14,717 nt of DNA from CAYMJO01 sp964391305 (GCA_964391305.1 CAYMJO010000022.1:1-14717); one strand, 5' to 3'. Positions 6,468 to 13,846 are shown, counted from the first letter of the stretch. A program made the numbers and translations. The notes: generated by a model from the letters alone, not told the origin.

Positions 6468-6483
6468 TCCCGCCGCGGCGGGA
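6468..6483. repeat. Perfect 16-bp GC palindrome upstream of rtcB
   Basis: TCCCGCCGCGGCGGGA is its own reverse complement and stands out in AT-rich sequence. It lies 33 bases before the preferred rtcB ATG. It can form a cruciform or RNA hairpin, or be a dispersed palindromic element or protein-binding site. Just upstream on the minus strand a weak promoter-like pair, TTGTTA and AATAAT, is spaced 15 bases. Confidence 0.6.
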
Positions 6484-6567
6484 TAATTATTTTTTTGGCT
6501 GATACGTAACAACTTAATATGAGTTCACCCTTTTATCGTACGACGGTGTAATTTGGACCTGAATATT

Positions 6568-7515
6568 TTACTTCTCGCTCCATTTCCCGCATCGATCTCC
6601 CCAGCGAGCTATGACATTACCATCTTCACGAAATTCAACAACTTCGCATTTATTCGCACAATCTTTGCATTGAAATGCGGTTGTCTTAAAATCTATATTC
6701 GTAATATCAAAGCCTTTGAACTTTGCTTTTTTAGGAGCCGACTTCTTTACGAGAAGTGCCGCACCATAAGCTCCCATCACATCAAAATTTTTCGGAACGA
6801 TGATTTTTTCTCCGAGAGCTTTTTCAAACTCGGCTCTGATGCCTTTGTTCGCCGCGACTCCGCCCTGAAAGACAATCGAAGGCTTTACGTCTTTGCCTTT
6901 TCCGACATTATTCAAATAATTTCGCACAAGTGCCTCGCAAAGACCACGAATAATATCTTCTATCGAAGCGCCCGTTTGTTGTTTATGAATCATGTCGGAT
7001 TCGGCAAAAACAGTGCAACGACCAGCAATACTTACGTCTGTATTTGACTCCAACGCGAGATCGCCGAAATCTTCAATCTTAATGCCAAGCCTCCCGCACT
7101 GCTGATCGAGAAAAGAACCTGTGCCCGCGGCACAAACCGTATTCATCGCAAAATCGGTAACAACTCCATCTCGAAGAATAATAATCTTTGAATCTTGTCC
7201 GCCGATCTCGAGAACAGTTTGCACATCTGGAACTTCATGAGCAGCACCAATGGCATGCGCGGTGATTTCGTTTTTCACGACATCCGCGCCGACAAGAACA
7301 CCTGCGAGATTTCTGCCGCTTCCCGTCGCACCAACTCCCAAGACTCTGCAACCGCTAACTTCTTCCTTAATATTCAAAAACGCCTGCTTTATCGCCGCGA
7401 TTGGCTTTCCATGTGTACGGACATAAGTCTTGGCTATTAAATTTTCATCTTCGTCAATAGCAACAACATTACAGCTGACGGAGCCGACATCTACGCCCAG
7501 ATAAATATCTTTCAT
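6568..7515 (-). CDS. BcrAD/BadFG-type ATPase, activase of a 2-hydroxyacyl-CoA dehydratase-like system
   Basis: A 315-residue ASKHA-fold ATPase of the HgdC/YjiL class. Known members dimerise around one [4Fe-4S] cluster and use ATP to push a low-potential electron into a partner iron-sulfur protein. Nucleotide-binding loops are visible: GVDVGSVSC (7-15), IGGQDSK (104-110) and QGGVAANKG (217-225). The two cluster cysteines are C128 (NTVCAAGTGS) and C167 (IAGRCTVFAESD). Beyond the usual core, a C-terminal tail carries C283, C286, C290 and C309 (CKDCANKC...GDRCGKW), a possible second metal site resembling the linker that joins this domain to DUF2229 in fused proteins. The gene follows the HgdB-like gene after 141 bases. 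Family assignment is strong; the physiological substrate is unknown. Confidence 0.92.
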   Translation of the reverse strand: MKDIYLGVDVGSVSCNVVAIDEDENLIAKTYVRTHGKPIAAIKQAFLNIKEEVSGCRVLGVGATGSGRNLAGVLVGADVVKNEITAHAIGAAHEVPDVQTVLEIGGQDSKIIILRDGVVTDFAMNTVCAAGTGSFLDQQCGRLGIKIEDFGDLALESNTDVSIAGRCTVFAESDMIHKQQTGASIEDIIRGLCEALVRNYLNNVGKGKDVKPSIVFQGGVAANKGIRAEFEKALGEKIIVPKNFDVMGAYGAALLVKKSAPKKAKFKGFDITNIDFKTTAFQCKDCANKCEVVEFREDGNVIARWGDRCGKWSEK

Positions 7516-7547
7516 AAAAATTAAAACTTTCTAAATTAATTTGATCT

Positions 7548-7576
7548 ATTCAAAAAACTTCCACTAACCATTACAA
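7548..7576 (-). promoter_or_regulatory. Weak candidate promoter before the activase gene
   Basis: TTGTAA (7571-7576) and TTGAAT (7548-7553), both 4 of 6, are spaced by 17 bases on the minus strand in the 141-base gap before the activase. This may allow separate activase expression; a chance match is quite possible. Confidence 0.25.
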
Positions 7577-7656
7577 AACGCCGACATTGGATGGCAAATT
7601 TCAAACTGGAATAACAAAATCTAAACATTAAACCTTTTACACTTAAATTTCCAAGC

Positions 7657-8745
7657 TTAAGAATTGGCATTTGAATTTTTCCTGTTAATCAGATCTACAA
7701 AAGCCTCAAGCCTTGTTTTATACCCTTCATCAGATGAATGCGTATCCCGCATATAATGCATAATCGGTATTTTATAATCTTTTGCGACCTTCGCCAAGAT
7801 AGGCTTCATCATTATGTCCGGCATGCATCCAAAAGTCTGAAAATGTATAATGCCATTCGCGCCTTCCTCACATGCGAGAATGGCCTCGCCAATGCCGATA
7901 TCGATATATGACGCGGGAAGCGAACGAATATATTTTCTGGCTTTTTTCTGCAAATAAGAAAATCTTTCTTTCTTCGGAAGTGGAAATTTGTTTCCTCCTC
8001 TAAAAATTCTATGAAAAGGTTGCGATTGTTTCGCATGCACTCCGAGCTTCGCGAGTTTTCTTATCGTATCAAAATGCATAAAAGGCTCATGAATCTTAAA
8101 CACATCGCCGATCACAGCAACTTCTAAAATTTTCCTATTTTCATCTAATCCGATTTTTTTCGCCTCATCAATCGATTGTTTCAAAACCATCTTTATATCT
8201 CTTCCAATTTTCGCTTGTTTGAACTTATCCATAGAAGCATCAAGCCATTCATCCACGCTTTCTTCTTTTCTCTCCCTCGGACGCATGAAATTTGCAAGAT
8301 CATCAACCTTATCCGTAGCATCAAGCATCTTTGTAAAAAGCAAAATGGCCTTCAGCATTTTTAAAAAAGAGGGATTCGCGGTCGCAGACTTCAATTGCTC
8401 AAAAGATTTTTTCGCGCCGTATCCTCCCCAAGTAACCAATTTAAAATTCAATCCTTCATCTTTTAAAATTTTCTCTATTCCCTTGCGAAGATCATCATAC
8501 CTGCACGCACGCATATTTCTCGCGCCGTAAATAAAAGCGCCATCAATCCCGTGCTTCGCCGCCTCGCGAAACATTGCCAAGTAAAATTTGAACGGCACGC
8601 AACTGTACTCTGGCGATCTCTTATTGCCGTATTTTATCATATCCTCCGTAAATTCAGGAGGCTCTATAAACTCGGCTCCAAGATATTCGAGCATGATTTT
8701 GAAAGCGATGTGATTGTGTAGTGCTGGATAGGATGTATATAACAT
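7657..8745 (-). CDS. 2-hydroxyacyl-CoA dehydratase subunit-like (HgdB/BcrC-like) iron-sulfur protein
   Basis: A 362-residue protein resembling the dehydratase D-component family (HgdB, BcrB/BcrC, double-cubane cluster proteins). Only four cysteines occur, all in family-like contexts: C49 (SPEYSCVPFK), C81 (NMRACRYD), C292 (ILACEEGANG) and C307 (TFGCMPDI). In characterised relatives such cysteines bind a [4Fe-4S] or double-cubane cluster that receives electrons from the activase. The start MLYTSYPALHNHIAFK fits the family N-terminus. It begins 20 bases after the DUF2229-like gene without a Shine-Dalgarno, so the two are surely co-transcribed. Catalytic dehydratases normally have two such subunits and neighbouring CoA-pathway genes; none is here, so acyl-CoA dehydration is not established. 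Confidence 0.85.
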   Translation of the reverse strand: MLYTSYPALHNHIAFKIMLEYLGAEFIEPPEFTEDMIKYGNKRSPEYSCVPFKFYLAMFREAAKHGIDGAFIYGARNMRACRYDDLRKGIEKILKDEGLNFKLVTWGGYGAKKSFEQLKSATANPSFLKMLKAILLFTKMLDATDKVDDLANFMRPRERKEESVDEWLDASMDKFKQAKIGRDIKMVLKQSIDEAKKIGLDENRKILEVAVIGDVFKIHEPFMHFDTIRKLAKLGVHAKQSQPFHRIFRGGNKFPLPKKERFSYLQKKARKYIRSLPASYIDIGIGEAILACEEGANGIIHFQTFGCMPDIMMKPILAKVAKDYKIPIMHYMRDTHSSDEGYKTRLEAFVDLINRKNSNANS

Positions 8746-8765
8746 AAAAAATCAAAATTTAAAAT

Positions 8766-9719
8766 TTACAGCATATCAAAAAACGCCTCAAGCCTCGTTT
8801 GAAACAGCGCCTCATTCGTCGATTCATCCATCGAAAGCACTATGACGGGCTTTTTCCTCCGAAGATTTTTTACAAAAATTTCCTCGACCAAAAAGTCAGG
8901 ACCGCAATTAAAAGGTATCAAATAAATTATTCCAACAACATCTTCCCTCTTTGAAAAATGATTCATCGCGCCGATTTCTCTATTTGTAAGATGCCAATGC
9001 GATCTTTTATTTTCGCCAAGCTCTTCAAGTTCACCTTTGACAACTTCAGAAGGGACCATTTCCGGCGTCTCGACACCAAGATTATGATTGGAAATTTTCT
9101 TCATCAAATCCAAATTGCAGTAATCTTCATAAATAGTGTATGGCCTTCCGACAACCCCGATGATCTTTTTCCCCAAAGGGGTATTTTTTTCATCATCGAT
9201 AATGTCCGTCGGCAAAATTTTGCTTCTTGAAACTTTTACTTCAAAATCTTTCTGCGATTTCAATGCTTTGTCAACAATTTTTTCAGCTTGCGCGCCGCTC
9301 ACTTTTTGCTTCGCAAATTTTATCCACGGCTCTTTCTCGATTTCCCCCTCGTAAAAACTCATCACTGGCGAGAGTAATTTAGTTTCAGGCAACTCCGCTC
9401 TCAAAACATCCGGCATGCCGACAAAGTAAGGACAGAAATATTTTGACGTGCCGCGAGATCTATCCCCGAAGAACACTTCGTCCATTTGCGGAACGAGAAT
9501 CCTGTTATTCGGAAATTTCTCTTTCAGATACAGAACATGCGCGTGAAAAATCTTCACAGGAAGGCACATTTCATTGTCGGCAAGTCTCAAACCTTTATCC
9601 AAAATATCTTTTGTAGTTTTCGGCGACTCCGCAACTTCAAAACCAAGCCTTTCGTAAAAAGCCTTCCAGAATGGTCTATATAGATAGTAAAACCCCGCAC
9701 GGGGGATTGAGATGGTCAT
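8766..9719 (-). CDS. DUF2229-like protein related to acyl-CoA dehydratase activases
   Basis: A 317-residue protein whose opening SIPRAGFYYLYRPFWKAF and internal GVVGRPYTIYED (188-199) match the DUF2229 domain known from large activase fusions. It has four cysteines: C52 (NEMCLPVK), C96 (YFCPYFVGMPD), C201 (EDYCNLD) and C272 (PFNCGPDF), a count and spacing that suggest an iron-sulfur site like its partner's. In many bacteria activase, DUF2229 and HgdB-like domains are fused; here they are three genes. It starts 20 bases after the unrecognised membrane gene and ends 20 bases before the HgdB-like gene. I infer that it forms a heteromeric electron acceptor with the latter. The biochemical role of DUF2229 is unknown. 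Confidence 0.83.
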   Translation of the reverse strand: MTISIPRAGFYYLYRPFWKAFYERLGFEVAESPKTTKDILDKGLRLADNEMCLPVKIFHAHVLYLKEKFPNNRILVPQMDEVFFGDRSRGTSKYFCPYFVGMPDVLRAELPETKLLSPVMSFYEGEIEKEPWIKFAKQKVSGAQAEKIVDKALKSQKDFEVKVSRSKILPTDIIDDEKNTPLGKKIIGVVGRPYTIYEDYCNLDLMKKISNHNLGVETPEMVPSEVVKGELEELGENKRSHWHLTNREIGAMNHFSKREDVVGIIYLIPFNCGPDFLVEEIFVKNLRRKKPVIVLSMDESTNEALFQTRLEAFFDML

Positions 9720-9739
9720 GAAAAAATTTTTAAACTTTC

Positions 9740-10489
9740 TTATCCTACCCTATATATATTTAACTTACCATCTCCGATATCTTCACTATATATTTTCCCC
9801 AGATCACCAACACCAGACTCTAGATAACTCATCCCACTGACATCTGGCAACGCAAGTCCATAATTATTAATACGATCATTTAGATTATTTATTTCCCCCT
9901 TTTTCTGATTTAACTCCTTTCTTAATTCTTGTATCTTCTGCCTATCAACTTGTTTACTCATAGGTGAATTTTTAACTTGTTCTTCTAATAAAACTCTTTC
10001 CTTCTCTTTAATATCTTTAGTCAAAGCATCTTTAGAATAATCACCCAGCTGAGGCAATATATCGCTCCAATCTCTCATAGCATTTAAAACATAATCTTTA
10101 ATATAATAAACTCTTCCTTGAACACCTTGATATTTTTCTTTAGCCAGCTGATAAATGAAATTCTTTTTAGATAAAGGGACATCACGGCTCTGCTGTTCCA
10201 CCAAGTATTCAAGTTTAGATAATTGAGTGTAAATTGACGACAACGTTCTAGAAGAACTCAATCCCTTTGCTTCTAGTTTCTCATTCCCAAAAATCACATC
10301 ATAACGATGCCCCACATACATTGAACATAAAGACACACAAGCAACTATCACAACACGCCAAACAATATTCTCTATTACAAAGCTCGTTCCCGTTAAAATT
10401 GCAATGACCCCTACAAGCATAATTAACGTAAACCACTTTCTTTTATCTCCTATCTTTTCTTTTTTCTTTTTTCCATTTGTGTAACACAT
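9740..10489 (-). CDS. Unrecognised protein with two N-terminal membrane helices and a coiled coil
   Basis: A 249-residue protein of no family I recognise. A lysine-rich start (GKKKKEKIGDKRK) precedes two hydrophobic segments at about 20-38 and 43-60 with a very short loop, so both ends are probably cytoplasmic. A soluble region follows, with a predicted coiled coil at about 155-210 (IQELRKELNQKKGEINNLND) and a short C-terminal tail ending NIYRVG. The gene starts 9 bases after the transposase stop and ends 20 bases before the DUF2229-like gene, so it could be co-transcribed with either. The first ATG is the only sensible start before the helices; no Shine-Dalgarno is seen. It could be a membrane tether for the downstream module or simply cargo linked to the transposase. 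Confidence 0.7.
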   Translation of the reverse strand: MCYTNGKKKKEKIGDKRKWFTLIMLVGVIAILTGTSFVIENIVWRVVIVACVSLCSMYVGHRYDVIFGNEKLEAKGLSSSRTLSSIYTQLSKLEYLVEQQSRDVPLSKKNFIYQLAKEKYQGVQGRVYYIKDYVLNAMRDWSDILPQLGDYSKDALTKDIKEKERVLLEEQVKNSPMSKQVDRQKIQELRKELNQKKGEINNLNDRINNYGLALPDVSGMSYLESGVGDLGKIYSEDIGDGKLNIYRVG

Positions 10490-10498
10490 TATAGATAT

Positions 10499-11254
10499 TT
10501 ATAAAATTGACTTCCAATTCCTCGGATTATTTTTTATATATTGGCGGATTTTATAAAATTCATCTTTGGCACGAATGATGCGGTCGTGGAAGGAGCGTTG
10601 CCAGCTGAAATCATAATCTCCAAATTTTTCACGCACTATTCTGGTAACCATAGATTTAAACGCTCCGACGACCTTTGATAACAATCCATAATTTCGTCCC
10701 GTCGTTGTAGGGACAGGACACCGGCCTGTCCCTACAACGTTGCGGACTTTACCATTTTTCGTCCCCGCAACATTTAGGACAGAACGCTGCCTCGTACCTA
10801 CAACGTTTTCCGACGATCGGATAGGATAATGTTTTGTCTTCATAACACTGCGAATAGAATTATGTTTCATCCCCGGAATTTTTCCAAACGATTGAATAGA
10901 ATGATGTTTCGTCTCCATAACACTGTAATCTGTATTACGTACCGCCTCTGCGACGTCCGGGACAGGACAGTGTCCTGTCCCTACACCCTTTATACTATCA
11001 CGTATAATAACAATCCCATGCAAATGATCCGGCATCACGATCCATTTATCAATACCAACATTTTCATAATGTTTAGGAATCTCTCGCCAAAATTGATTTG
11101 CAACAAATCCATATTTGTTCAAAATCATTTTTTCATCAACAACATTCCCAAACCATTCCTCTCCACCCTTCACACGAACAGTCACAAAATAACAACCGCT
11201 CAATGAATAATCGTATCCCTCTAGCCTATTCGACTTTTTTCTCCCTTCGAACAC
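10499..11254 (-). CDS. REP-associated tyrosine transposase (Y1_Tnp/TnpA-REP) with repeat insert
   Basis: A 251-residue single-strand DNA transposase of the HUH/Y1 class related to IS200/IS605 TnpA. The N-terminus KSNRLEGYDYSLSGCYFVTV and the HUH motif MPDHLHGIV (H77, H79) are typical. The C-terminus SFHDRIIR...QYIKNNPRNW holds the probable catalytic tyrosine Y239, aligned with Y115 of the E. coli enzyme (YIxxNP). Residues about 90-188 are an insert of eight 11-14-residue repeats, absent from ordinary members of about 150 residues. The start is GTG at 11254 without a Shine-Dalgarno. Such enzymes act on short palindromes rather than long insertion-sequence ends; related palindromes occur in this gene and just upstream. 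It lies right after dnaK. The active site looks intact. Confidence 0.88.
   Translation of the reverse strand: MFEGRKKSNRLEGYDYSLSGCYFVTVRVKGGEEWFGNVVDEKMILNKYGFVANQFWREIPKHYENVGIDKWIVMPDHLHGIVIIRDSIKGVGTGHCPVPDVAEAVRNTDYSVMETKHHSIQSFGKIPGMKHNSIRSVMKTKHYPIRSSENVVGTRQRSVLNVAGTKNGKVRNVVGTGRCPVPTTTGRNYGLLSKVVGAFKSMVTRIVREKFGDYDFSWQRSFHDRIIRAKDEFYKIRQYIKNNPRNWKSIL
10703..10739. repeat. REP-like palindrome, copy with 15-bp perfect arms
   Basis: CGTTGTAGGGACAGG (10703-10717) and its exact reverse complement (10725-10739) flank a 7-base spacer ACACCGG. This is the best-preserved copy and overlaps the last repeat unit of the transposase gene. Confidence 0.85.
10706..10987 (-). repeat. Eight in-frame ~33-bp repeats derived from a palindrome, inside the transposase gene
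   Basis: Read on the minus strand, units begin at 10987, 10954, 10921, 10879, 10846, 10804, 10771 and 10738. Six are 33 bases; units 3 and 5 are 42. They encode GVGTGHCPVPD, VAEAVRNTDYS, VMETKHHSIQS(FGK), IPGMKHNSIRS, VMKTKHYPIRS(SEN), VVGTRQRSVLN, VAGTKNGKVRN and VVGTGRCPVPT. Units 1 and 8 still carry near-perfect palindromes; the middle ones have decayed but keep the frame. There are no unique spacers, so this is not a CRISPR. Confidence 0.8.
10959..10981. repeat. REP-like palindrome, copy with 11-bp perfect arms
   Basis: GGGACAGGACA (10959-10969) and TGTCCTGTCCC (10971-10981) are perfect inverted arms around one base. It forms repeat unit 1 of the transposase insert and shares the GTAGGGACAGG core with the copy at 10703-10739. 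Confidence 0.85.
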
Positions 11255-11295
11255 TTATTTGATGAATGGGGGTTTGCTAATGATCTGTCTTCGAA

Positions 11296-11326
11296 CGGGA
11301 CAGAACGCTGTCCTGTCTCTACAACG
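11296..11326. repeat. REP-like palindrome between dnaK and the transposase gene
   Basis: GGACAG (11298-11303) and CTGTCC (11308-11313) pair around AACG, followed by TGTCTCTACAACG, the same core and tail as the copies inside the transposase gene. It lies 14 bases after the dnaK stop and 42 bases before the transposase start. The dnaK transcript would end in this hairpin, but no T-run follows, so it is more likely a REP-like element that may protect the 3' end than a terminator. Confidence 0.65.
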
Positions 11327-11340
11327 TAATTCTTAATATA

Positions 11341-13263
11341 CTACTTCTTCCCCTGCACTTCTCCTTCAACAGTATCATCTCCTTTGTCATCTTTTTTCTT
11401 TTTGTCATCTCCTTGTTTCGATTCAGCTTTCGCGCCGCCCGCCGCCTTTTGCGCCCGCGCGGCATCCTTGTACATTTGCGATCCTATTTTTTGAATAACA
11501 TTCGAAAGCTCTTCAGCCGCCTTCTTAATATCTTCAACTTTGTCAGAATCTTTGACTTTTTTGAGAGCATCAATCTTTTTTTGAATATCTTTCTTGGTTT
11601 TTTCATCAACCTTCGATCCTGCATCTTTCAAAACTTTCTCCGTTTGAAAAATCAAGGAATCTGCATTATTTTTTGCGTCTATTAACTCTTTTTTCTTTTT
11701 GTCTTCCTCCGCATGCTTTTTCGCATCTTGCTCCATTTTTTTGATTTCCTCATCGGTCAAACCGGAAGACGCGGTAATCGTAATGTGCTGTTTTTTACCA
11801 GTAGCTTTATCCGTCGCAGAAACATTAAGAATACCATTCACATCTATGTCAAATTTAACCTCTATTTGCGGAACGCCTCTGGGAGATGGGGGAATACCAT
11901 CAAGAATAAATCTTCCAAGCGATTTGTTGTCCGCCGCCATGGGACGTTCGCCCTGCAGAACATTTATTTCAACAGATGGCTGATTATCCGCGGCAGTTGA
12001 GAAAATCTGCGTTTTAGAAGTCGGAATAGTCGTATTTTTTTCGATCAATTTGGTGCTTACTCCTCCCAAAGTTTCAATTCCAAGAGACAGGGGAGTCACA
12101 TCAAGCAATAAAACATCCTTGACATCGCCCTGCATCACACCGCCTTGGAGCGCCGCCCCCACCGCGACAACCTCGTCAGGATTGATAGACTTGTTAGGCT
12201 CTTTGCCAAAAAATTCTTTCACCTTTTCTTGAATCTTTGGCATTCTGGTTTGCCCGCCGACAAGAATAACCTCATCTATGTCAGATGTCTTAATTTTTGC
12301 GCCTTCAAGAGCTTCCTTAAGCGGCTCCATAGTTTTGTCTATTAAATCAGCGACGAGCTCTTCGAGCTTCGCACGAGTAAATTTTAAATTAAGATGTTTG
12401 GGACCAGAAGAATCAACTGTGATAAACGGCTGATTGATTTCCACTTCTGTAGTCGAAGATAATTCGCATTTTGCCTTTTCCGCAGCTTCTTTCACGCGCT
12501 GTAAAGCCTGCTGATCATTTGACAAATCAACGCCTTGATCTTTTTTAAATTCCTCCAAAATCCAATTCATTATTTTTTGATCAAAATCGTCTCCGCCAAG
12601 ATGTGTATCTCCCGTTGAAGCTTTAACCTCAACTGTGTCATCGCCAACTTCAAGGACAGACACATCAAAAGTGCCTCCGCCAAGATCATACACGACAAGC
12701 TTCTCATTTTTCTTTTTGTTAAAACCATACGCGAGCGCCGCCGCGGTCGGTTCGTTTATGATCCGCTTTACATCAAATCCAGCAATTTTGCCCGCGTCCT
12801 TTGTTGCCTGCCGTTGAGAGTCGTCAAAATATGCGGGAACTGTAATAATAGCTTCCTTGATATTCTCTCCAAGCTTTGCTTCGGCATCAGCCTTTAATTT
12901 TTGTAAAACCATCGCAGAAATCTCCGATGGCCCATACCATTTGTCGCCCATCCTAATTTCAACGCCGCCATTCTTGCCTTCACGAAGTTTAAACGGCATC
13001 AACTTCATATCTTTCTGGACTTCAGCATCAGAAAATTTACGCCCTATAAAGCGCTTCGCGCTGAATATCGTATTTTCCGGATTAGTCACCGCTTGACGCC
13101 TCGCGGTGAGTCCAACAAGCCTTTCCCTTGATTTATTAACAGCAATGATTGAAGGCGTAGTTCGATTGCCTTCTTTATTCTCAACAATTTGCGCCTTGCC
13201 GCCTTCGACAACGGCCATTGCAGAAAAAGTCGTACCCAAATCGATTCCCAATATTTTTGACAT
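11341..13263 (-). CDS. dnaK: Molecular chaperone DnaK (Hsp70)
   Basis: A full-length 640-residue ATP-dependent cytoplasmic chaperone that binds exposed hydrophobic stretches together with DnaJ and GrpE. The ATPase domain (1 to about 383) shows the phosphate loops GIDLGTTFS (6-14) and VYDLGGGTFDVSVLEV (191-206), plus STGDTHLGGDDFD (216-228) and VILVGGQTRMP (332-342). The interdomain linker VLLLDVTPL lies at 384-392, followed by the beta substrate-binding domain and a helical lid. The tail is rich in Ala and Lys and ends GDDTVEGEVQGKK. The segment near residues 80-110 is present, as in Gram-negative DnaK and unlike Gram-positive forms. It starts 75 bases after grpE with no Shine-Dalgarno, and is transcribed from the CIRCE-controlled promoter. 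Confidence 0.98.
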   Translation of the reverse strand: MSKILGIDLGTTFSAMAVVEGGKAQIVENKEGNRTTPSIIAVNKSRERLVGLTARRQAVTNPENTIFSAKRFIGRKFSDAEVQKDMKLMPFKLREGKNGGVEIRMGDKWYGPSEISAMVLQKLKADAEAKLGENIKEAIITVPAYFDDSQRQATKDAGKIAGFDVKRIINEPTAAALAYGFNKKKNEKLVVYDLGGGTFDVSVLEVGDDTVEVKASTGDTHLGGDDFDQKIMNWILEEFKKDQGVDLSNDQQALQRVKEAAEKAKCELSSTTEVEINQPFITVDSSGPKHLNLKFTRAKLEELVADLIDKTMEPLKEALEGAKIKTSDIDEVILVGGQTRMPKIQEKVKEFFGKEPNKSINPDEVVAVGAALQGGVMQGDVKDVLLLDVTPLSLGIETLGGVSTKLIEKNTTIPTSKTQIFSTAADNQPSVEINVLQGERPMAADNKSLGRFILDGIPPSPRGVPQIEVKFDIDVNGILNVSATDKATGKKQHITITASSGLTDEEIKKMEQDAKKHAEEDKKKKELIDAKNNADSLIFQTEKVLKDAGSKVDEKTKKDIQKKIDALKKVKDSDKVEDIKKAAEELSNVIQKIGSQMYKDAARAQKAAGGAKAESKQGDDKKKKDDKGDDTVEGEVQGKK

Positions 13264-13338
13264 AGTGTTTTTAAATTAATTAATTTAATCAAACTAATAA
13301 ATTTAATCGACAAAAAGAACGAATGCTTACATATTTCC

Positions 13339-13836
13339 CTAAGAAACTTTAACTTTAGCCGCCCTAACAACCTTCCCATTCAACATATATCCTCTCTGAA
13401 TTTCTTCCACAATTTTTTCTTTCTTGCTTTTTTCAGATTTTCCTTTTGCTCTTCCAACAGCTTCATGCAATTTCGGATCAAATTTTTTGCCAACAGACTC
13501 GATAGGCACGACATTTTGACTAGTCAAAATATCCTCCATCTGCCTTTTTATAAATAAAATTCCCTTGATCCAATCGCCTTCTTTTTGATCTTCTGGAACA
13601 TGTTTCAGCGCGTTGTTAAAATTATCCACAACTGGAAGTAAATCAACTATGAGCTGTTCGTTCGCAGCCTTGACGGTTTCCTCAAATTCTTTGGCGCTTC
13701 TTTTTTTCAAATTTTCGTAATCCGCTTTCGCTCTCTGCCAGCCTTCAAGATTTTCTTTCGCAAGTTTTTTATATTCTTCGAATTTCTTTTCCAAATTTGA
13801 AAAATCTGATTTAAAATCTCTTTTTACTTTTTTCAT
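13339..13836 (-). CDS. grpE: Nucleotide exchange factor GrpE
   Basis: A 165-residue dimeric co-chaperone that releases ADP from DnaK. A long charged N-terminal helix (about 8-60, with FEEYKKLAKENLEGWQRAKADYENLKKR) forms the coiled coil. The central helices contain LLPVVDNFNNAL (71-82). The C-terminal beta domain ends with the family signature GYMLNGKVVRAAKVKVS. The length is at the short end for the family because the acidic N-terminal tail is nearly absent. It begins 10 bases after the hrcA stop and precedes dnaK, a classic hrcA-grpE-dnaK operon. No Shine-Dalgarno is visible, so translation may depend on coupling to hrcA or on the A/T-rich leader. Confidence 0.97.
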   Translation of the reverse strand: MKKVKRDFKSDFSNLEKKFEEYKKLAKENLEGWQRAKADYENLKKRSAKEFEETVKAANEQLIVDLLPVVDNFNNALKHVPEDQKEGDWIKGILFIKRQMEDILTSQNVVPIESVGKKFDPKLHEAVGRAKGKSEKSKKEKIVEEIQRGYMLNGKVVRAAKVKVS

Positions 13837-13846
13837 AAAAAATTTT

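Noticed and set aside
6435..6512. TTG start 26 codons upstream for rtcB
   Set aside because: Active-site numbering and the usual RtcB length fit the ATG at 6434, and the extension contains a palindrome.
10640..10680. Loss of the transposase catalytic tyrosine (AFKS where some relatives have YKS)
   Set aside because: The nucleophile in this class corresponds to E. coli Y115 in the YIxxNP motif, which is present here as Y239.
10706..10987. CRISPR array
   Set aside because: The repeats are contiguous, in frame and diverged, with no unique spacers and no cas genes.
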